NCBI RefSeq assembly: GCF_001277295.1
Contig: NZ_CP011456.1
Span: forward strand, 1,612,001 to 1,676,000
Length of the DNA stretch: 64,000 bases
Source: Anabaena sp. WA102
GTDB taxonomy: Bacteria > Cyanobacteriota > Cyanobacteriia > Cyanobacteriales > Nostocaceae
Reading direction: 5' to 3'
Shown: one piece after another, positions 52,978-61,660 of the stretch
Position numbering within the stretch: the first letter of the stretch is position 1
How the letters are laid out: each line of letters begins with the position of its first letter
Program-made: the position numbers and the translations under genes
The notes under the pieces: model-generated
Told to the model about the DNA's origin: nothing
The model's input: the letters and a program-made list of their open reading frames with translations, nothing else
Database searches by the model: none

Positions 52978-53012
52978 GTAAACCCAACTTTAAAACTAGG
53001 AAATAAATATCC

Positions 53013-53204
53013 ATGAACTTACTGCGTATACTTATCGGTTTATTTCTACCTCCCTTGGGGGTTTTTCTCACCGTTGGATTTGGTCCAACTTTGTTAATTA
53101 ACATTTTGCTGACTCTGCTTGGTTGGCTTCCTGGTAGCATTCATGCAGTTTGGGTAATTGTCAAGCATGAAGAAAATATTAATAGAGAGGAAGGTACTTA
53201 TTAA
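53013..53204 (+). CDS. YqaE/Pmp3 family membrane protein
   Basis: 63 residues with two helices: LLRILIGLFLPPLGVFLTVG and TLLINILLTLLGWLPGSIHA, ending VWVIVKHEE. The family signature P-P-x-G-V-x-L and L-G-W-x-P-G-x-x-H-A are clear. Pmp3-like proteins modulate membrane potential and salt tolerance in plants and yeast and are stress-induced in bacteria. It is probably co-transcribed with the preceding holin-like gene. Confidence 0.9.
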   Translation: MNLLRILIGLFLPPLGVFLTVGFGPTLLINILLTLLGWLPGSIHAVWVIVKHEENINREEGTY

Positions 53205-53226
53205 GTATAACAAGCAACAAGAATTT

Positions 53227-53259
53227 AGATCCCCGACTTCTTAGAGAAGTCGGGGATCT
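53227..53259. repeat. Family-P palindrome, copy 6
   Basis: A 33-bp palindrome centred between the convergent Pmp3-like and coiled-coil genes. Confidence 0.9.
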
Positions 53260-53275
53260 AAAGGATAGTTAGTCT

Positions 53276-54058
53276 TTAAGCACGAATATCTTTATCTTTG
53301 AATAAATCAGCCGTTGCTAAAAGTAACTCGCGTAAAGTTTGTTTTAATTGACGTTCTTTCTTTGCTATAACTGCACCTGCATCTGTCAATTTTTTTTCTA
53401 GAACTGAGTAACTTTCTTTTACTTGTGCTGTGATAGATTCGGCTTTGGGATGGGATTTATCACACCATTGTTTTGCTTCATTTAAATAATCCTGTACTTC
53501 TTGATCACTTCCGCTATAACGTGCCGATAAATTGGCTCGAATAATTGCTGACTGTGCTTGTAATTGTGCATAGCGTTTCTTTAATAATCCAATTTCTTCA
53601 CTATCTTTTATAGAATCAATGGCTGAATCAATCGCAATTTTTGTGTCTGCTGATTTATCTTGACTTGTTTCGATTATCTTCGTTAAAATTCCTTCAATTT
53701 CTGCTTGTAGTTCTTCTTCTTCTCTATCTAATTGAGCTTGTAATTGCTTAATTTCGGCTTGAGTTTTGACAATATCTGAGTGTTTTTTCAGATTTATTGC
53801 TTCCATCGCTCCTTCAATTGAAGCTACCACTCCTTCTTTAACTTCACTACCTTTTTCTTGTAAATTATCAATGACGGTAGACACAGCATCATTAACTAAA
53901 TTACGCAGTTCATGAGAACCTTCTTGAAACTCAGAACCTACTTGAGAAACAGCAGATTTGACAATTTCCCGAATGCGTTCAGCTTTTAATTGTCCTGTTT
54001 CTTTAGCTTGGTGTAAATCTATTTGAATTTGTTCTTTAATGTTCTTATTTGTGGTCAT
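53276..54058 (-). CDS. Coiled-coil protein of unknown function
   Basis: 260 residues from ATG 54058 (TTNKNIKEQIQIDLHQAKET); an upstream ATG adds 12 uncertain residues. Almost entirely helical: an amphipathic N-terminal half (REIVKSAVSQVGSEFQEGSH, DAVSTVIDNLQEKGSEVKEG) and a strong coiled coil (IVKTQAEIKQLQAQLDREEE, ELQAEIEGILTKI). The repeats of 11-like periodicity recall apolipoprotein/LEA-like helices. The gene converges with the stress-type membrane proteins. No named family recognised. Confidence 0.65.
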   Translation of the reverse strand: MTTNKNIKEQIQIDLHQAKETGQLKAERIREIVKSAVSQVGSEFQEGSHELRNLVNDAVSTVIDNLQEKGSEVKEGVVASIEGAMEAINLKKHSDIVKTQAEIKQLQAQLDREEEELQAEIEGILTKIIETSQDKSADTKIAIDSAIDSIKDSEEIGLLKKRYAQLQAQSAIIRANLSARYSGSDQEVQDYLNEAKQWCDKSHPKAESITAQVKESYSVLEKKLTDAGAVIAKKERQLKQTLRELLLATADLFKDKDIRA

Positions 54059-54364
54059 ACTAAATACAAATCTCATTACAACACTTACACTCATTATGGC
54101 GAAATCTTTTAGCTATGAACACCCTCTAAAGAGATAAAATCATATCTATCTTTAGGTACTTCAAAGTATTTGGCGATTAGAAAGATGCTTCCACCACGCT
54201 ACACAAGCAAAGTCTACCTTCGTAGATTCAGCAATTAGAAGTTTTTAACCCACGCAAGTGGGTTTTGTCTGTATAGCCGCGACTTCTAGTCGCCAGGAAT
54301 TTTTTAGTTAAATGTTGCCAATTTATGAAATAATCAATATTGGTCAATAACTAAATTTTAAATT

Positions 54365-54589
54365 ATGTGGCAGGTAAATATCACTTGCGATGGTGAAGCG
54401 TGGAAAGTGTACGGTGCTGAATTTAAGAAAATGGTAGAAAATTACCAAGCTGAATTGATTGGTTCTAAAAAAATGCCAGATGGAAAACGGATCATGTCCT
54501 ATAAAATTGAAGATGTCAGCGAAGCAGAAGCTTTTCAGGAACAATGTACAAACTTTATCGGCTTCATATCTGATTTTGAAGCCTTATGA
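54365..54589 (+). CDS. Small conserved protein, first gene of the cytochrome c6-like operon
   Basis: 74 residues, soluble (MWQVNITCDGEAWKVYGAEF, KKMVENYQAELIGSKKMPDG, KRIMSYKIEDVSEAEAFQEQ). Its TGA overlaps the next ATG (ATGA at 54586-54589), so translation of the cytochrome is coupled to it. I do not recognise the family. Confidence 0.7.
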   Translation: MWQVNITCDGEAWKVYGAEFKKMVENYQAELIGSKKMPDGKRIMSYKIEDVSEAEAFQEQCTNFIGFISDFEAL

Positions 54590-54921
54590 AAAAACTAATA
54601 GTATTGATATTATGCACATTTTGCTTGTGGACTATCAATTTCACCTCACCCGCTAACGCTTTAGATACAGCCAAAGGGGCAGAAATTTTTAGTTTTCATT
54701 GTGCTGGTTGTCATATTAATGGGGAAAATATCATTAGACGCGGTAAAAACTTAAAAAAGAATGCACTTAAAAAATATGGCATGGATTCTTTAGAAGCGAT
54801 TACAGCCATTGTCACTAATGGTAAGAATAATATGTCAGCTTATAAAAAAAGATTGACAACTGAGGAAATTCAGCAAGTTGCAGCTTATGTTTTGGAACAA
54901 GCAGAAAAAGACTGGAAATAA
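54586..54921 (+). CDS. Cytochrome c6-like protein
   Basis: 111 residues. Signal peptide KKLIVLILCTFCLWTINFTS ending around ANA-LD. Haem motif CAGCH (residues about 39-43). The probable axial Met lies in NNMSAYKKRL. The C-terminal EEIQQVAAYVLEQAEKDW is typical of cytochrome c6. Soluble lumenal/periplasmic electron carrier between cytochrome b6f and photosystem I or oxidase. Compared with classical PetJ, the region after the haem (INGENIIRRGKNLKKNALKK) is more basic, so it may be one of the c6-like paralogues (c6B/c6C). Overlaps the preceding gene by 4 bp. Confidence 0.85.
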   Translation: MKKLIVLILCTFCLWTINFTSPANALDTAKGAEIFSFHCAGCHINGENIIRRGKNLKKNALKKYGMDSLEAITAIVTNGKNNMSAYKKRLTTEEIQQVAAYVLEQAEKDWK

Positions 54922-54934
54922 CAAGATAAAAAAT

Positions 54935-55954
54935 ATGATGTTACCTCAAGAAAGCTATTTACAATTTACTCCCGACTTGAAAATTTGCCGAATTTTAAAT
55001 GGAATGTGGCAAGTTTCCGGTGGACATGGACGCATTAACCCCAAAACTGCCATTGAGTCTATGTTTCAATATGTTGATGCTGGTTTTACAACCTGGGATT
55101 TAGCAGACCATTATGGACCAGCAGAAGATTTTATTGGTGAGTTTCGTCGTCAACTGATAGCGACTCGTGGAGAAGAAGCTGTAAATAATATTCAAGCTTT
55201 TACCAAGTGGGTTCCTCGTGCGGGGAAGATGACAAAAAAACTGGTTGAGGAAAATATTGATATTTCTTTGAGAAGAATGGACGTTAAATCATTGGATTTA
55301 ATGCAGTTTCACTGGTGGGAATATCGAGATGCTAATTATTTAGATGCTCTCAAATATATGGTAGAATTGCAAACAGAAGGTAAAATCAAACATTTAGCTT
55401 TAACTAATTTTGATACCGAACATTTGCAAATTATCACCGAAGCAGGAATCAAGATTGTTTCTAATCAAGTGCAGTTTTCTTTAGTTGACAGAAGACCACA
55501 GGTAAACATGGTTAAATTTTGTCAAGAACATGATATTAAGTTGTTTACCTATGGTAGTATTTGCGGTGGTTTGTTATCAGAAAAGTATTTGAATAAACCA
55601 GAACTTAAAGGCTTAGAAATAAATACCACCAGTTTGAGAAAATACAAACAAATGATTGATAATTGGGGTGGTTGGGGACTATTTCAACAGTTACTAAATA
55701 CCTTAAAAACCATTGCTAATAAACATCAAGTAAGTATTGCTAATGTGGCTGTAAATTACGTTTTAAATCAGCCAGCAGTTGGGGGTGTAATTGTGGGTGC
55801 AAGGTTAGGAATTGCAGAACATTTGTCAGATAATGCTAGGGTGTTTAGTTTCAATTTAGATGCTGAGGATATCGGGAAAATAGATGCAGTTTCTGAACAG
55901 TCAAAAGATTTATATAAGTTAATTGGTGATTGTGGAGATGAATATAGACGTTAA
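54935..55954 (+). CDS. Aldo/keto reductase family oxidoreductase
   Basis: 339 residues from ATG 54935 (ATG 54938 is equivalent). The frame is open back to 54878, which overlaps the cytochrome gene and is not needed. AKR features: RILNGMWQVSGGHGRI, DAGFTTWDLADHYGPAEDFI (with the catalytic D and Y), LMQFHWWEYRDANYLDAL and GKIKHLALTNFDTEHLQI; C-terminal GGVIVGARLGIAEHLSDNAR (NADPH site). The usual catalytic Lys lies in AFTKWVPRAGK. It is 13 bp downstream of the cytochrome stop, in the same operon. Substrate unknown. Confidence 0.88.
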   Translation: MMLPQESYLQFTPDLKICRILNGMWQVSGGHGRINPKTAIESMFQYVDAGFTTWDLADHYGPAEDFIGEFRRQLIATRGEEAVNNIQAFTKWVPRAGKMTKKLVEENIDISLRRMDVKSLDLMQFHWWEYRDANYLDALKYMVELQTEGKIKHLALTNFDTEHLQIITEAGIKIVSNQVQFSLVDRRPQVNMVKFCQEHDIKLFTYGSICGGLLSEKYLNKPELKGLEINTTSLRKYKQMIDNWGGWGLFQQLLNTLKTIANKHQVSIANVAVNYVLNQPAVGGVIVGARLGIAEHLSDNARVFSFNLDAEDIGKIDAVSEQSKDLYKLIGDCGDEYRR

Positions 55955-56119
55955 TTGAACATTTTACTCCCCATTTTCCTTGACCGACCAGCATTGTATT
56001 AGATCATTGGGGTCAATTTTAGCGATCGCCTAGCCTGAATTTTCCTAGCCTAGCCTAAATTTTTCTGAATTTTCATGAATTTTATCTGATAATAAAACTA
56101 GCCTCTTTAAGCAAAACCT

Positions 56120-56713
56120 ATGGAAACCCTCACCTTAAACATACCTCCCGCAGTAAATTTAACAGATGAGCAGTTTTATCAACTTTGCATTGCCAACGAA
56201 CCTTGGCAATTAGAACTTACCCAAACGGGAGAATTAATTATTATGCCTCCCACAGGTGGAGAAAGCGGAATTAGAAACTCAGATATAACTACAGATTTAA
56301 GTATTTGGAATCGTCAAACTAAATTAGGTAAAGTATTTGATTCTTCTACAGAGTTTAAATTACCCAGTGGTGCTTATCGCTGTCCTGATGCAGCTTGGGT
56401 AAAACTAGCACGTTGGGAGGCTTTAAGTAAAGAAGAAAAAAAACGGTTTCCCCCCCTTTGTCCTGATTTTGTGATTGAATTGCGATCAGAAACGGATAGT
56501 TTAGAAAAATTACGCGCTAAAATGCGAGAATATCAAAATAATGGGGCGCTTTTAGGTTGGTTAATTGATCCACAAACACCCTTAGTAGAAATTTATCGTT
56601 ACGGAAAAGATGTAGAAGTTTTAAACTTTGATGTTGACAACCCACCAAAACTTTCTGGTGAAGATATTTTACCGGGCTTTATTCTCGATTTGCAGATAAT
56701 TTTAAATCCATAG
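56120..56713 (+). CDS. Uma2 family endonuclease-like protein (DUF820)
   Basis: 197 residues, of the subfamily that opens LTDEQFYQLCIANEPWQLEL and contains LIIMPPTGGESGIRNSDITT, EFKLPSGAYRCPDAAWVKLA, PPLCPDFVIELRSETDSLEK and GALLGWLIDPQTPLVEIYRY. Core acidic residues D (PDAAW), D/E (PDFVIEL) are in place. Monocistronic; the VOC gene follows 15 bp later on the same strand and may be read through. Confidence 0.92.
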   Translation: METLTLNIPPAVNLTDEQFYQLCIANEPWQLELTQTGELIIMPPTGGESGIRNSDITTDLSIWNRQTKLGKVFDSSTEFKLPSGAYRCPDAAWVKLARWEALSKEEKKRFPPLCPDFVIELRSETDSLEKLRAKMREYQNNGALLGWLIDPQTPLVEIYRYGKDVEVLNFDVDNPPKLSGEDILPGFILDLQIILNP

Positions 56714-56728
56714 ATTCTAAATTTCGGG

Positions 56729-57178
56729 ATGATGATTTCTCAAAAAAATATTCCCACTGGCTACCTCCGCAAGGTTCATCATATCGCTTTTAACGTCCAA
56801 AATATGGCAGCATCTCGCCATTTTTATGGTCATATTTTAGGCTTACACGAACTTACAGGGGATGAAATACCAGAAACATTAATAGAACTTGTCAACACCG
56901 GAAAAGTCGCCAACTTTGCCACTCCTGACGGTACAATTATTGACTTATTTGGAGAACCAGAATTATTACCACCAGATCCAGATCCCAGTAAGTCTTTCAC
57001 TAGAGCGTATCATTTAGCCTTTGATATTGATCCAGAACTATTTGACCAAGCATTAGCAGTAATTCAAGAAAATAATTTGGTCATTGCTTATGGACCAGTT
57101 TCCCGTCCTACTGGTAGAGGAGTGTATTTTTATGATCCCGATGGGTTTATGATTGAAATTCGTTGTGATCCTGATTAA
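56729..57178 (+). CDS. VOC (glyoxalase/dioxygenase) family protein
   Basis: 149 residues with two beta-alpha-beta-beta-beta units: KVHHIAFNVQNMAASRHFYG, GLHELTGDE and RAYHLAFDIDPELFDQALAV, PTGRGVYFYDPDGFMIEIRC. The putative metal ligands are H17, E (ELTGDE or DLFGEPE), H (RAYHLAF) and E (FMIEIR), so it could be a metal-dependent lyase, epimerase or dioxygenase. No specific substrate can be given. Start ATG 56729; the adjacent ATG 56732 is equivalent. Confidence 0.85.
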   Translation: MMISQKNIPTGYLRKVHHIAFNVQNMAASRHFYGHILGLHELTGDEIPETLIELVNTGKVANFATPDGTIIDLFGEPELLPPDPDPSKSFTRAYHLAFDIDPELFDQALAVIQENNLVIAYGPVSRPTGRGVYFYDPDGFMIEIRCDPD

Positions 57179-57343
57179 ATGAGACAGTGGGAAAATTTCG
57201 ATAATTAAAGGCAATATAAAAGCAATATACAGCACTTCCCGGTGTTATGAGGTACAAGAACCCCACCCCCAACCCCCTCCCCAACCCCCTCCCCGCAAGC
57301 GATGAGGGGGCTAAGATGTAACTCATATCATTGGAAACTACTG

Positions 57344-57622
57344 TAAGTAGGTGAACACAATAAGAGAATAAGAGAACTCCACAAAAAAGATGATCCAATC
57401 TTGTGGGATGGGCATCTTGCCCGTCCTTTTATTATTAGCGGGCAAGATGCCCGCACCACAAGAAATTTTGGGATATTTTTTTAATTGGAAGTCTATAAAA
57501 CCAAGGTGTGTAAAGAAAAAAGAAAAGTAAAATCGTCCAAAGCTTCTTCACTCTTGCCTTTTGCCTCTTGCCTCTTGCCTCTTGCCCTCCCATAAAGACA
57601 ATTTTCAATGCTAACCTACTGT
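57344..57622. mobile_element. MITE A copy interrupted by a MITE C copy
   Basis: Outer MITE A ends are TAAGTAGGTGAACACAATA and CAATGCTAACCTACTGTA. Inside, about 57368-57497 is a MITE C copy (AGAGAACTCCACAAAAAAGA ... TTTAATTGGAAGTCTATA) that includes a GGCATCTTGCCCG / CGGGCAAGATGCC hairpin. A TTGCCTC heptamer array lies at about 57556-57587. Upstream, 57260-57310 is a C-rich CCCCCTCCCCAAC repeat. Confidence 0.75.
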
Positions 57623-57641
57623 AATTGAGGGTGGGGAAACC

Positions 57642-58595
57642 CTACGGATTTTGGGATATTTGAAATAAGGCTAGAAATGTACATTCCCAAACCAAACGAG
57701 GTTGGGCGTAACAAAGTAAATGTTTCCGAGTTTTTTCTAATTGTTGAATAATTTTAGGTTCATGTATTTGTTGCCAATAGTATTGTTGTAAATAGTCAAT
57801 TAACCATAATTGGGCTTCTGTATCTAATTCTTTATCAATTTTTTTACCTAATTCTAAAGCATGACGGTAAGATGTTGGCGTTTTTTTCACCTGGGCGATA
57901 AATTCGCTAGGAATGGTTTGTAATTGTTGGTAGGAGGAAATGGCATTTCCTGGACTACCTGCGGCTATATTTAAAACTTCTGGATGTTGCAAAATTTCGG
58001 CATTTCCTGTTTGTGTCAATACCTCAGTCATAGCCGCAGTATTTAACCGATAAAAGGGAACTTTTTGACAACGGGATACTAAAGTTGGTAGCACAGATTC
58101 GGGGGAGGGAGCAATTAAAATTAATGTCGCTTTTCCCGGTTCTTCTAAAGTTTTTAACAACGCATTTGCCGCAGATTCCGCCATTGTTTCTGCTTGTTCT
58201 AATACTATGATATTCCGCGCTGCTTCCAATGGTGGACGAGAAAGAAATTGCGTAATTTCTCGAATTTGTTCTAAACGAATAACCGGTGGTGCTTTGCGTT
58301 TAACTCCCTTTTCGGCTGCTTCTGCTGGGGTGAGTCTTTGTCCTTGATATTGATAAGTTGGTTCTACCCACAATAAAGCTGGATGATTTCTTTGCTGAAT
58401 GCGATTGTGTAAAATGGGAATTTGATCGGGTTTTATAGAACTAGAAAAAAGTAATTCAATAAAACATTTTGCTGCTAAACTTCTGCCTACACCATCAGCA
58501 CCCACAAACATATAAGCTGGTGCAACTCGATGTTGTTTAACGGATTGAGTTAATAATTCTACCGCTTGCTGTTGTCCGATTAATGACGAGAACAT
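57642..58595 (-). CDS. holB: DNA polymerase III subunit delta'
   Basis: 317 residues. SLIGQQQAVELLTQSVKQHR and RVAPAYMFVGADGVGRSLAA open the clamp-loader fold. The P-loop has Arg in place of Lys (GADGVGRS), as expected for a delta' subunit that does not hydrolyse ATP. RPPLEAARNIIVLEQAETMA, ESAANALLKTLEEPGKATLI and LPTLVSRCQKVPFYRL (SRC motif) follow. It forms the clamp-loader complex with tau and delta. Three bp separate it from tmk, the usual tmk-holB pair. Confidence 0.93.
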   Translation of the reverse strand: MFSSLIGQQQAVELLTQSVKQHRVAPAYMFVGADGVGRSLAAKCFIELLFSSSIKPDQIPILHNRIQQRNHPALLWVEPTYQYQGQRLTPAEAAEKGVKRKAPPVIRLEQIREITQFLSRPPLEAARNIIVLEQAETMAESAANALLKTLEEPGKATLILIAPSPESVLPTLVSRCQKVPFYRLNTAAMTEVLTQTGNAEILQHPEVLNIAAGSPGNAISSYQQLQTIPSEFIAQVKKTPTSYRHALELGKKIDKELDTEAQLWLIDYLQQYYWQQIHEPKIIQQLEKTRKHLLCYAQPRLVWECTFLALFQISQNP

Positions 58596-58597
58596 AG

Positions 58598-59224
58598 TTA
58601 TGAAAACAGGCGTTGCTGTAAAATTTCCTGGATACTTTTTTGAACGATATCTTGACTGTCATTGCCATCTATTCGCACAATTCGGGATGGATTGGATGCA
58701 GCTAATTCTGTATATCCTTGCTGTACCCGACGATGAAAAGTAATAGTTTCCTGTTCAATTCTATCTAGTTTAGCTTGTCCCCGTTTGCGGGATAGTCCTA
58801 CCTCTACATCTACATCTAACCAAATAGTTAAATCACTTTCTAAGCCACCAGTAGCAATCTGATTAAGTTGATGAATGAGATTCATATTTAAACCTCTACC
58901 ATAACCTTGATAGGCGATAGTAGAATCAGTATAGCGATCGCACAGAATAAATTTCCCTATGGCTAAATTAGGTTTTAACTCTTCTTCAATATGTTGTGAC
59001 CTGTCCGCTGCATATAATAATAGTTCCGTGACTTCCCCCACCGGCTTACTTGGTGACTTTTCCAATAATAACGCCCGTAAATCCTTTCCTAACTCCGTTC
59101 CCCCTGGTTCACGAGTCAGTATTACTGATATATTTAAGCTTTCTAACCACTGAAAACACCGTTGCATCTGAGTAGTTTTACCACAACCCTCCACACCTTC
59201 AAATACAATGAACTTACCACTCAT
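58598..59224 (-). CDS. tmk: Thymidylate kinase
   Basis: 208 residues from ATG 59224 (MSGKFIVFEGVEGCGKTTQM), the normal family length; an upstream ATG at 59260 adds 12 doubtful residues. P-loop EGVEGCGKTTQ, dTMP site ILTREPGGTELGKDLR, DR(Y/H) motif LCDRYTDSTIAYQGYGRGLN and LID region LSRKRGQAKLDRIEQ. Phosphorylates dTMP to dTDP. First gene of tmk-holB. Confidence 0.94.
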   Translation of the reverse strand: MSGKFIVFEGVEGCGKTTQMQRCFQWLESLNISVILTREPGGTELGKDLRALLLEKSPSKPVGEVTELLLYAADRSQHIEEELKPNLAIGKFILCDRYTDSTIAYQGYGRGLNMNLIHQLNQIATGGLESDLTIWLDVDVEVGLSRKRGQAKLDRIEQETITFHRRVQQGYTELAASNPSRIVRIDGNDSQDIVQKSIQEILQQRLFS

Positions 59225-59360
59225 GTTGTTAAATTTTGTAAATACTGATTTTTTAGACATCCCTATTTATATAAACTCTACACCAAAAGCAAACCTTATA
59301 TGATTGCCCCAAATATCGCAGTAGACACGAAGACGTGGTGCTACATTAACTCCAAGAGTC

Positions 59361-59393
59361 AGATCCCCGACTTCTTAGAGAAGTCGGGGATCT
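59361..59393. repeat. Family-P palindrome, copy 7
   Basis: A 33-bp palindrome in the gap between patA and tmk. Confidence 0.9.
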
Positions 59394-59464
59394 GGGTATG
59401 AGTGCAAAATAAATTGAACATTATAAAAATCCCTAAACTAATCAATTTTGTAGGGGTCAAATTT

Positions 59465-60544
59465 TCACACAATATGATGAAAAATAATTTTCAGTAAATC
59501 CCCTTGAGAAAAAGGCTTTTCTAAATAGCCATTAGCCCTCACAAATTTGGCTTTAGCTTTATCTCTTAATCCGATTCTTTCGGTCATCAAAATCACAGGA
59601 GTATTTTTATAATGCGAGTGTTTCCGCAATAAAGAACAGATTTCATAGCCATCTAAATTAGGCATTTCTACATTTAATAAAATCATATCGGGCTGTACTC
59701 GCAAAATTTCCATTAAAGCTTGGGAAGAATCCATGAATTTCAGCACAGAAAATATTTGCTCATCTAAAAAATTTTCCACAGTATTTAATATGCTATAATC
59801 ATTGTCCACACCCAAAATACTATATTTCTTCCTCTCCCTAACTGGGGAGTTTATCGGCTGATGTATATGTAGTTGAGAATCAACTTGCTCAGAATTGCTT
59901 TTAGGTAACTGTTCGTGATATGTAGTATGTGACGGGGATTGATGATGATTTTCAAAATTCAAATTTTCCTGAACATCAACCTTAACCCCTGATTGACATT
60001 GTTCTACTAAAGTTCTTAAATTTAAATGACAAAATTTAGGAAGATTATCTAAAAAAGTATGTCGAACAAATTCATAACTGCCATATTCTAAATCTAGTAA
60101 TGATTCTAAAACCTCCAATGCTAATTGTTCAATCAACAAAGCAGTCTGAAAGTGACTAATATATTTTTGATTAACTAACCAACAAATTGCTAAATAATCT
60201 GGATTTGGTATTGACTGATTTTCAAGATCCTTTTCAAAAATCATCCGTACCTGTTCATTAATACCCATAGGAAGAGTCGAAATTTGCTGACTCAATCTCT
60301 GTAAATTACGATAAAGAGGTTCAAACATTTCCTCAGAATAACCAGCGTAAATTAGTTTACCCTGATCCATATATATTGACCAAGCACCCGACTCACTAAA
60401 TACCTGCAAACAACCAGTAAAAGAATTATTAGTAATCTTTTTTAATAAGCTAATTGGTTGGATATTTTGAAAAAATCTATATCTACTAATCGGAATTGTG
60501 TTAATATGCTGGGATTGATCATTAAAATTTTCTCTCATGATCAT
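59465..60544 (-). CDS. patA: PatA-type heterocyst pattern regulator (PATAN domain plus receiver-like domain)
   Basis: 359 residues. The N-terminal PATAN/DUF4388-type region carries ISRYRFFQNIQPISLLKKIT, FTGCLQVFSESGAWSIYMDQ, GKLIYAGYSEEMFEPLYRNL and NPDYLAICWLVNQKYISHFQ, as in PatA of Anabaena. A variable linker (about 180-238) leads to a CheY-like domain (about 239-359). That domain has D247, N248 and D249 at the acidic cluster, N291 where the phospho-acceptor Asp normally is (MILLNVEMPNLDG), T321 and K343. PatA is needed for intercalary heterocysts. In Anabaena PCC 7120 patA lies close to the cpc operon, as here, which supports the assignment. Confidence 0.85.
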   Translation of the reverse strand: MIMRENFNDQSQHINTIPISRYRFFQNIQPISLLKKITNNSFTGCLQVFSESGAWSIYMDQGKLIYAGYSEEMFEPLYRNLQRLSQQISTLPMGINEQVRMIFEKDLENQSIPNPDYLAICWLVNQKYISHFQTALLIEQLALEVLESLLDLEYGSYEFVRHTFLDNLPKFCHLNLRTLVEQCQSGVKVDVQENLNFENHHQSPSHTTYHEQLPKSNSEQVDSQLHIHQPINSPVRERKKYSILGVDNDYSILNTVENFLDEQIFSVLKFMDSSQALMEILRVQPDMILLNVEMPNLDGYEICSLLRKHSHYKNTPVILMTERIGLRDKAKAKFVRANGYLEKPFSQGDLLKIIFHHIV

Positions 60545-60724
60545 TTAATTAGTGAATTTTACAAGGGTTTTGAATTATAAGTATTCAAGTATTACTTTTA
60601 GGTTACTATAGATTTTTTAGAGAAATAAAAAACTATCTTAAACATAAGATGAAAAAATGAAGTACAGCGGTTCTCCCAGAACATTTTGAACCTCAATGTT
60701 TCTTAAAACACCCCATACCTAATC

Positions 60725-61660
60725 GTGTCTGCAATTAATAGCATCCAAGTTACCGAAAATAGCGATCGCCTAGATCGCTACTTATCTCAAGAGTTATCAG
60801 ATTTATCCCGTTCTCGCATCCAGCAGTTAATAGAACAGGGTCATGTTCAAATTAATGACAAGATTTGCACATCTAAAAAGATTAACCTGAAAACAGGCGA
60901 TCGCATTACCCTGGAACTTCCCACCATTCAACCTTTAGAAGTAATCGCAGAAGATATTCCCCTAGACATCCTCTACGAAGACGACGAACTCATCATTCTC
61001 AATAAACCCGCAGGTTTAGTAGTCCACCCCGCACCCGGACATCCTGACGGGACTCTAGTTAATGCCATATTGGCACACTGTCCCAACTTACCAGGAATCG
61101 GTGGCGTGCAACGTCCGGGAATTGTCCATCGTTTAGATAAAGATACAACAGGAGCAATTGCGATCGCCAAAACAGACCTAGCTTACCAACACCTACAAGC
61201 GCAACTACAAGCAAAAACCGCCAGAAGAGAATATTTAGGACTAATTTACGGTGTTCCCAAAACAGAAACCGGAATTATAGATTTACCTATTGGACGCAAT
61301 CCCCAAGACCGTAAAAAAATGGCTATTGTTTCTATAGAAGATGGTGGACGCAACGCCATTACTCATTGGCGTGTAAAAGAACGGTTTGGCAACTACACCT
61401 TAATTCACTTCCAACTAGAAACAGGACGCACCCATCAAATTCGCGTTCACAGCGCCAAAATGGGTCATCCCATCGTCGGCGACCCCATTTATAGTTCAGG
61501 TCATTCCCTGGGTGTAAATTTGCCGGGACAAGCATTACACGCTTGGAAACTCCAGCTACAACATCCCGTTTCTGGGGAGTTAGTCGCAGTCACAGCACCC
61601 CTTCCCCGCAGCTTGACAACTTTACTGGAAGTCCTGCGCCGTCGTAGTGGTATTTATTAA
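60725..61660 (+). CDS. RluD-type ribosomal pseudouridine synthase
   Basis: 311 residues from GTG 60725. N-terminal S4 domain (SDRLDRYLSQELSDLSRSRI, QQLIEQGHVQINDK). RluA/C/D catalytic domain with IVHRLDKDTTGAIAIA (catalytic Asp in HRLDKDTTG), LVVHPAPGHPDGTLVNA, ETGRTHQIRVHSAKMGHPIV and QALHAWKLQLQHPVSGEL. It converts uridines in 23S rRNA. No strong ribosome-binding site precedes the GTG. The paralogue (RluC or RluD specificity) cannot be separated by eye. Confidence 0.92.
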   Translation: MSAINSIQVTENSDRLDRYLSQELSDLSRSRIQQLIEQGHVQINDKICTSKKINLKTGDRITLELPTIQPLEVIAEDIPLDILYEDDELIILNKPAGLVVHPAPGHPDGTLVNAILAHCPNLPGIGGVQRPGIVHRLDKDTTGAIAIAKTDLAYQHLQAQLQAKTARREYLGLIYGVPKTETGIIDLPIGRNPQDRKKMAIVSIEDGGRNAITHWRVKERFGNYTLIHFQLETGRTHQIRVHSAKMGHPIVGDPIYSSGHSLGVNLPGQALHAWKLQLQHPVSGELVAVTAPLPRSLTTLLEVLRRRSGIY

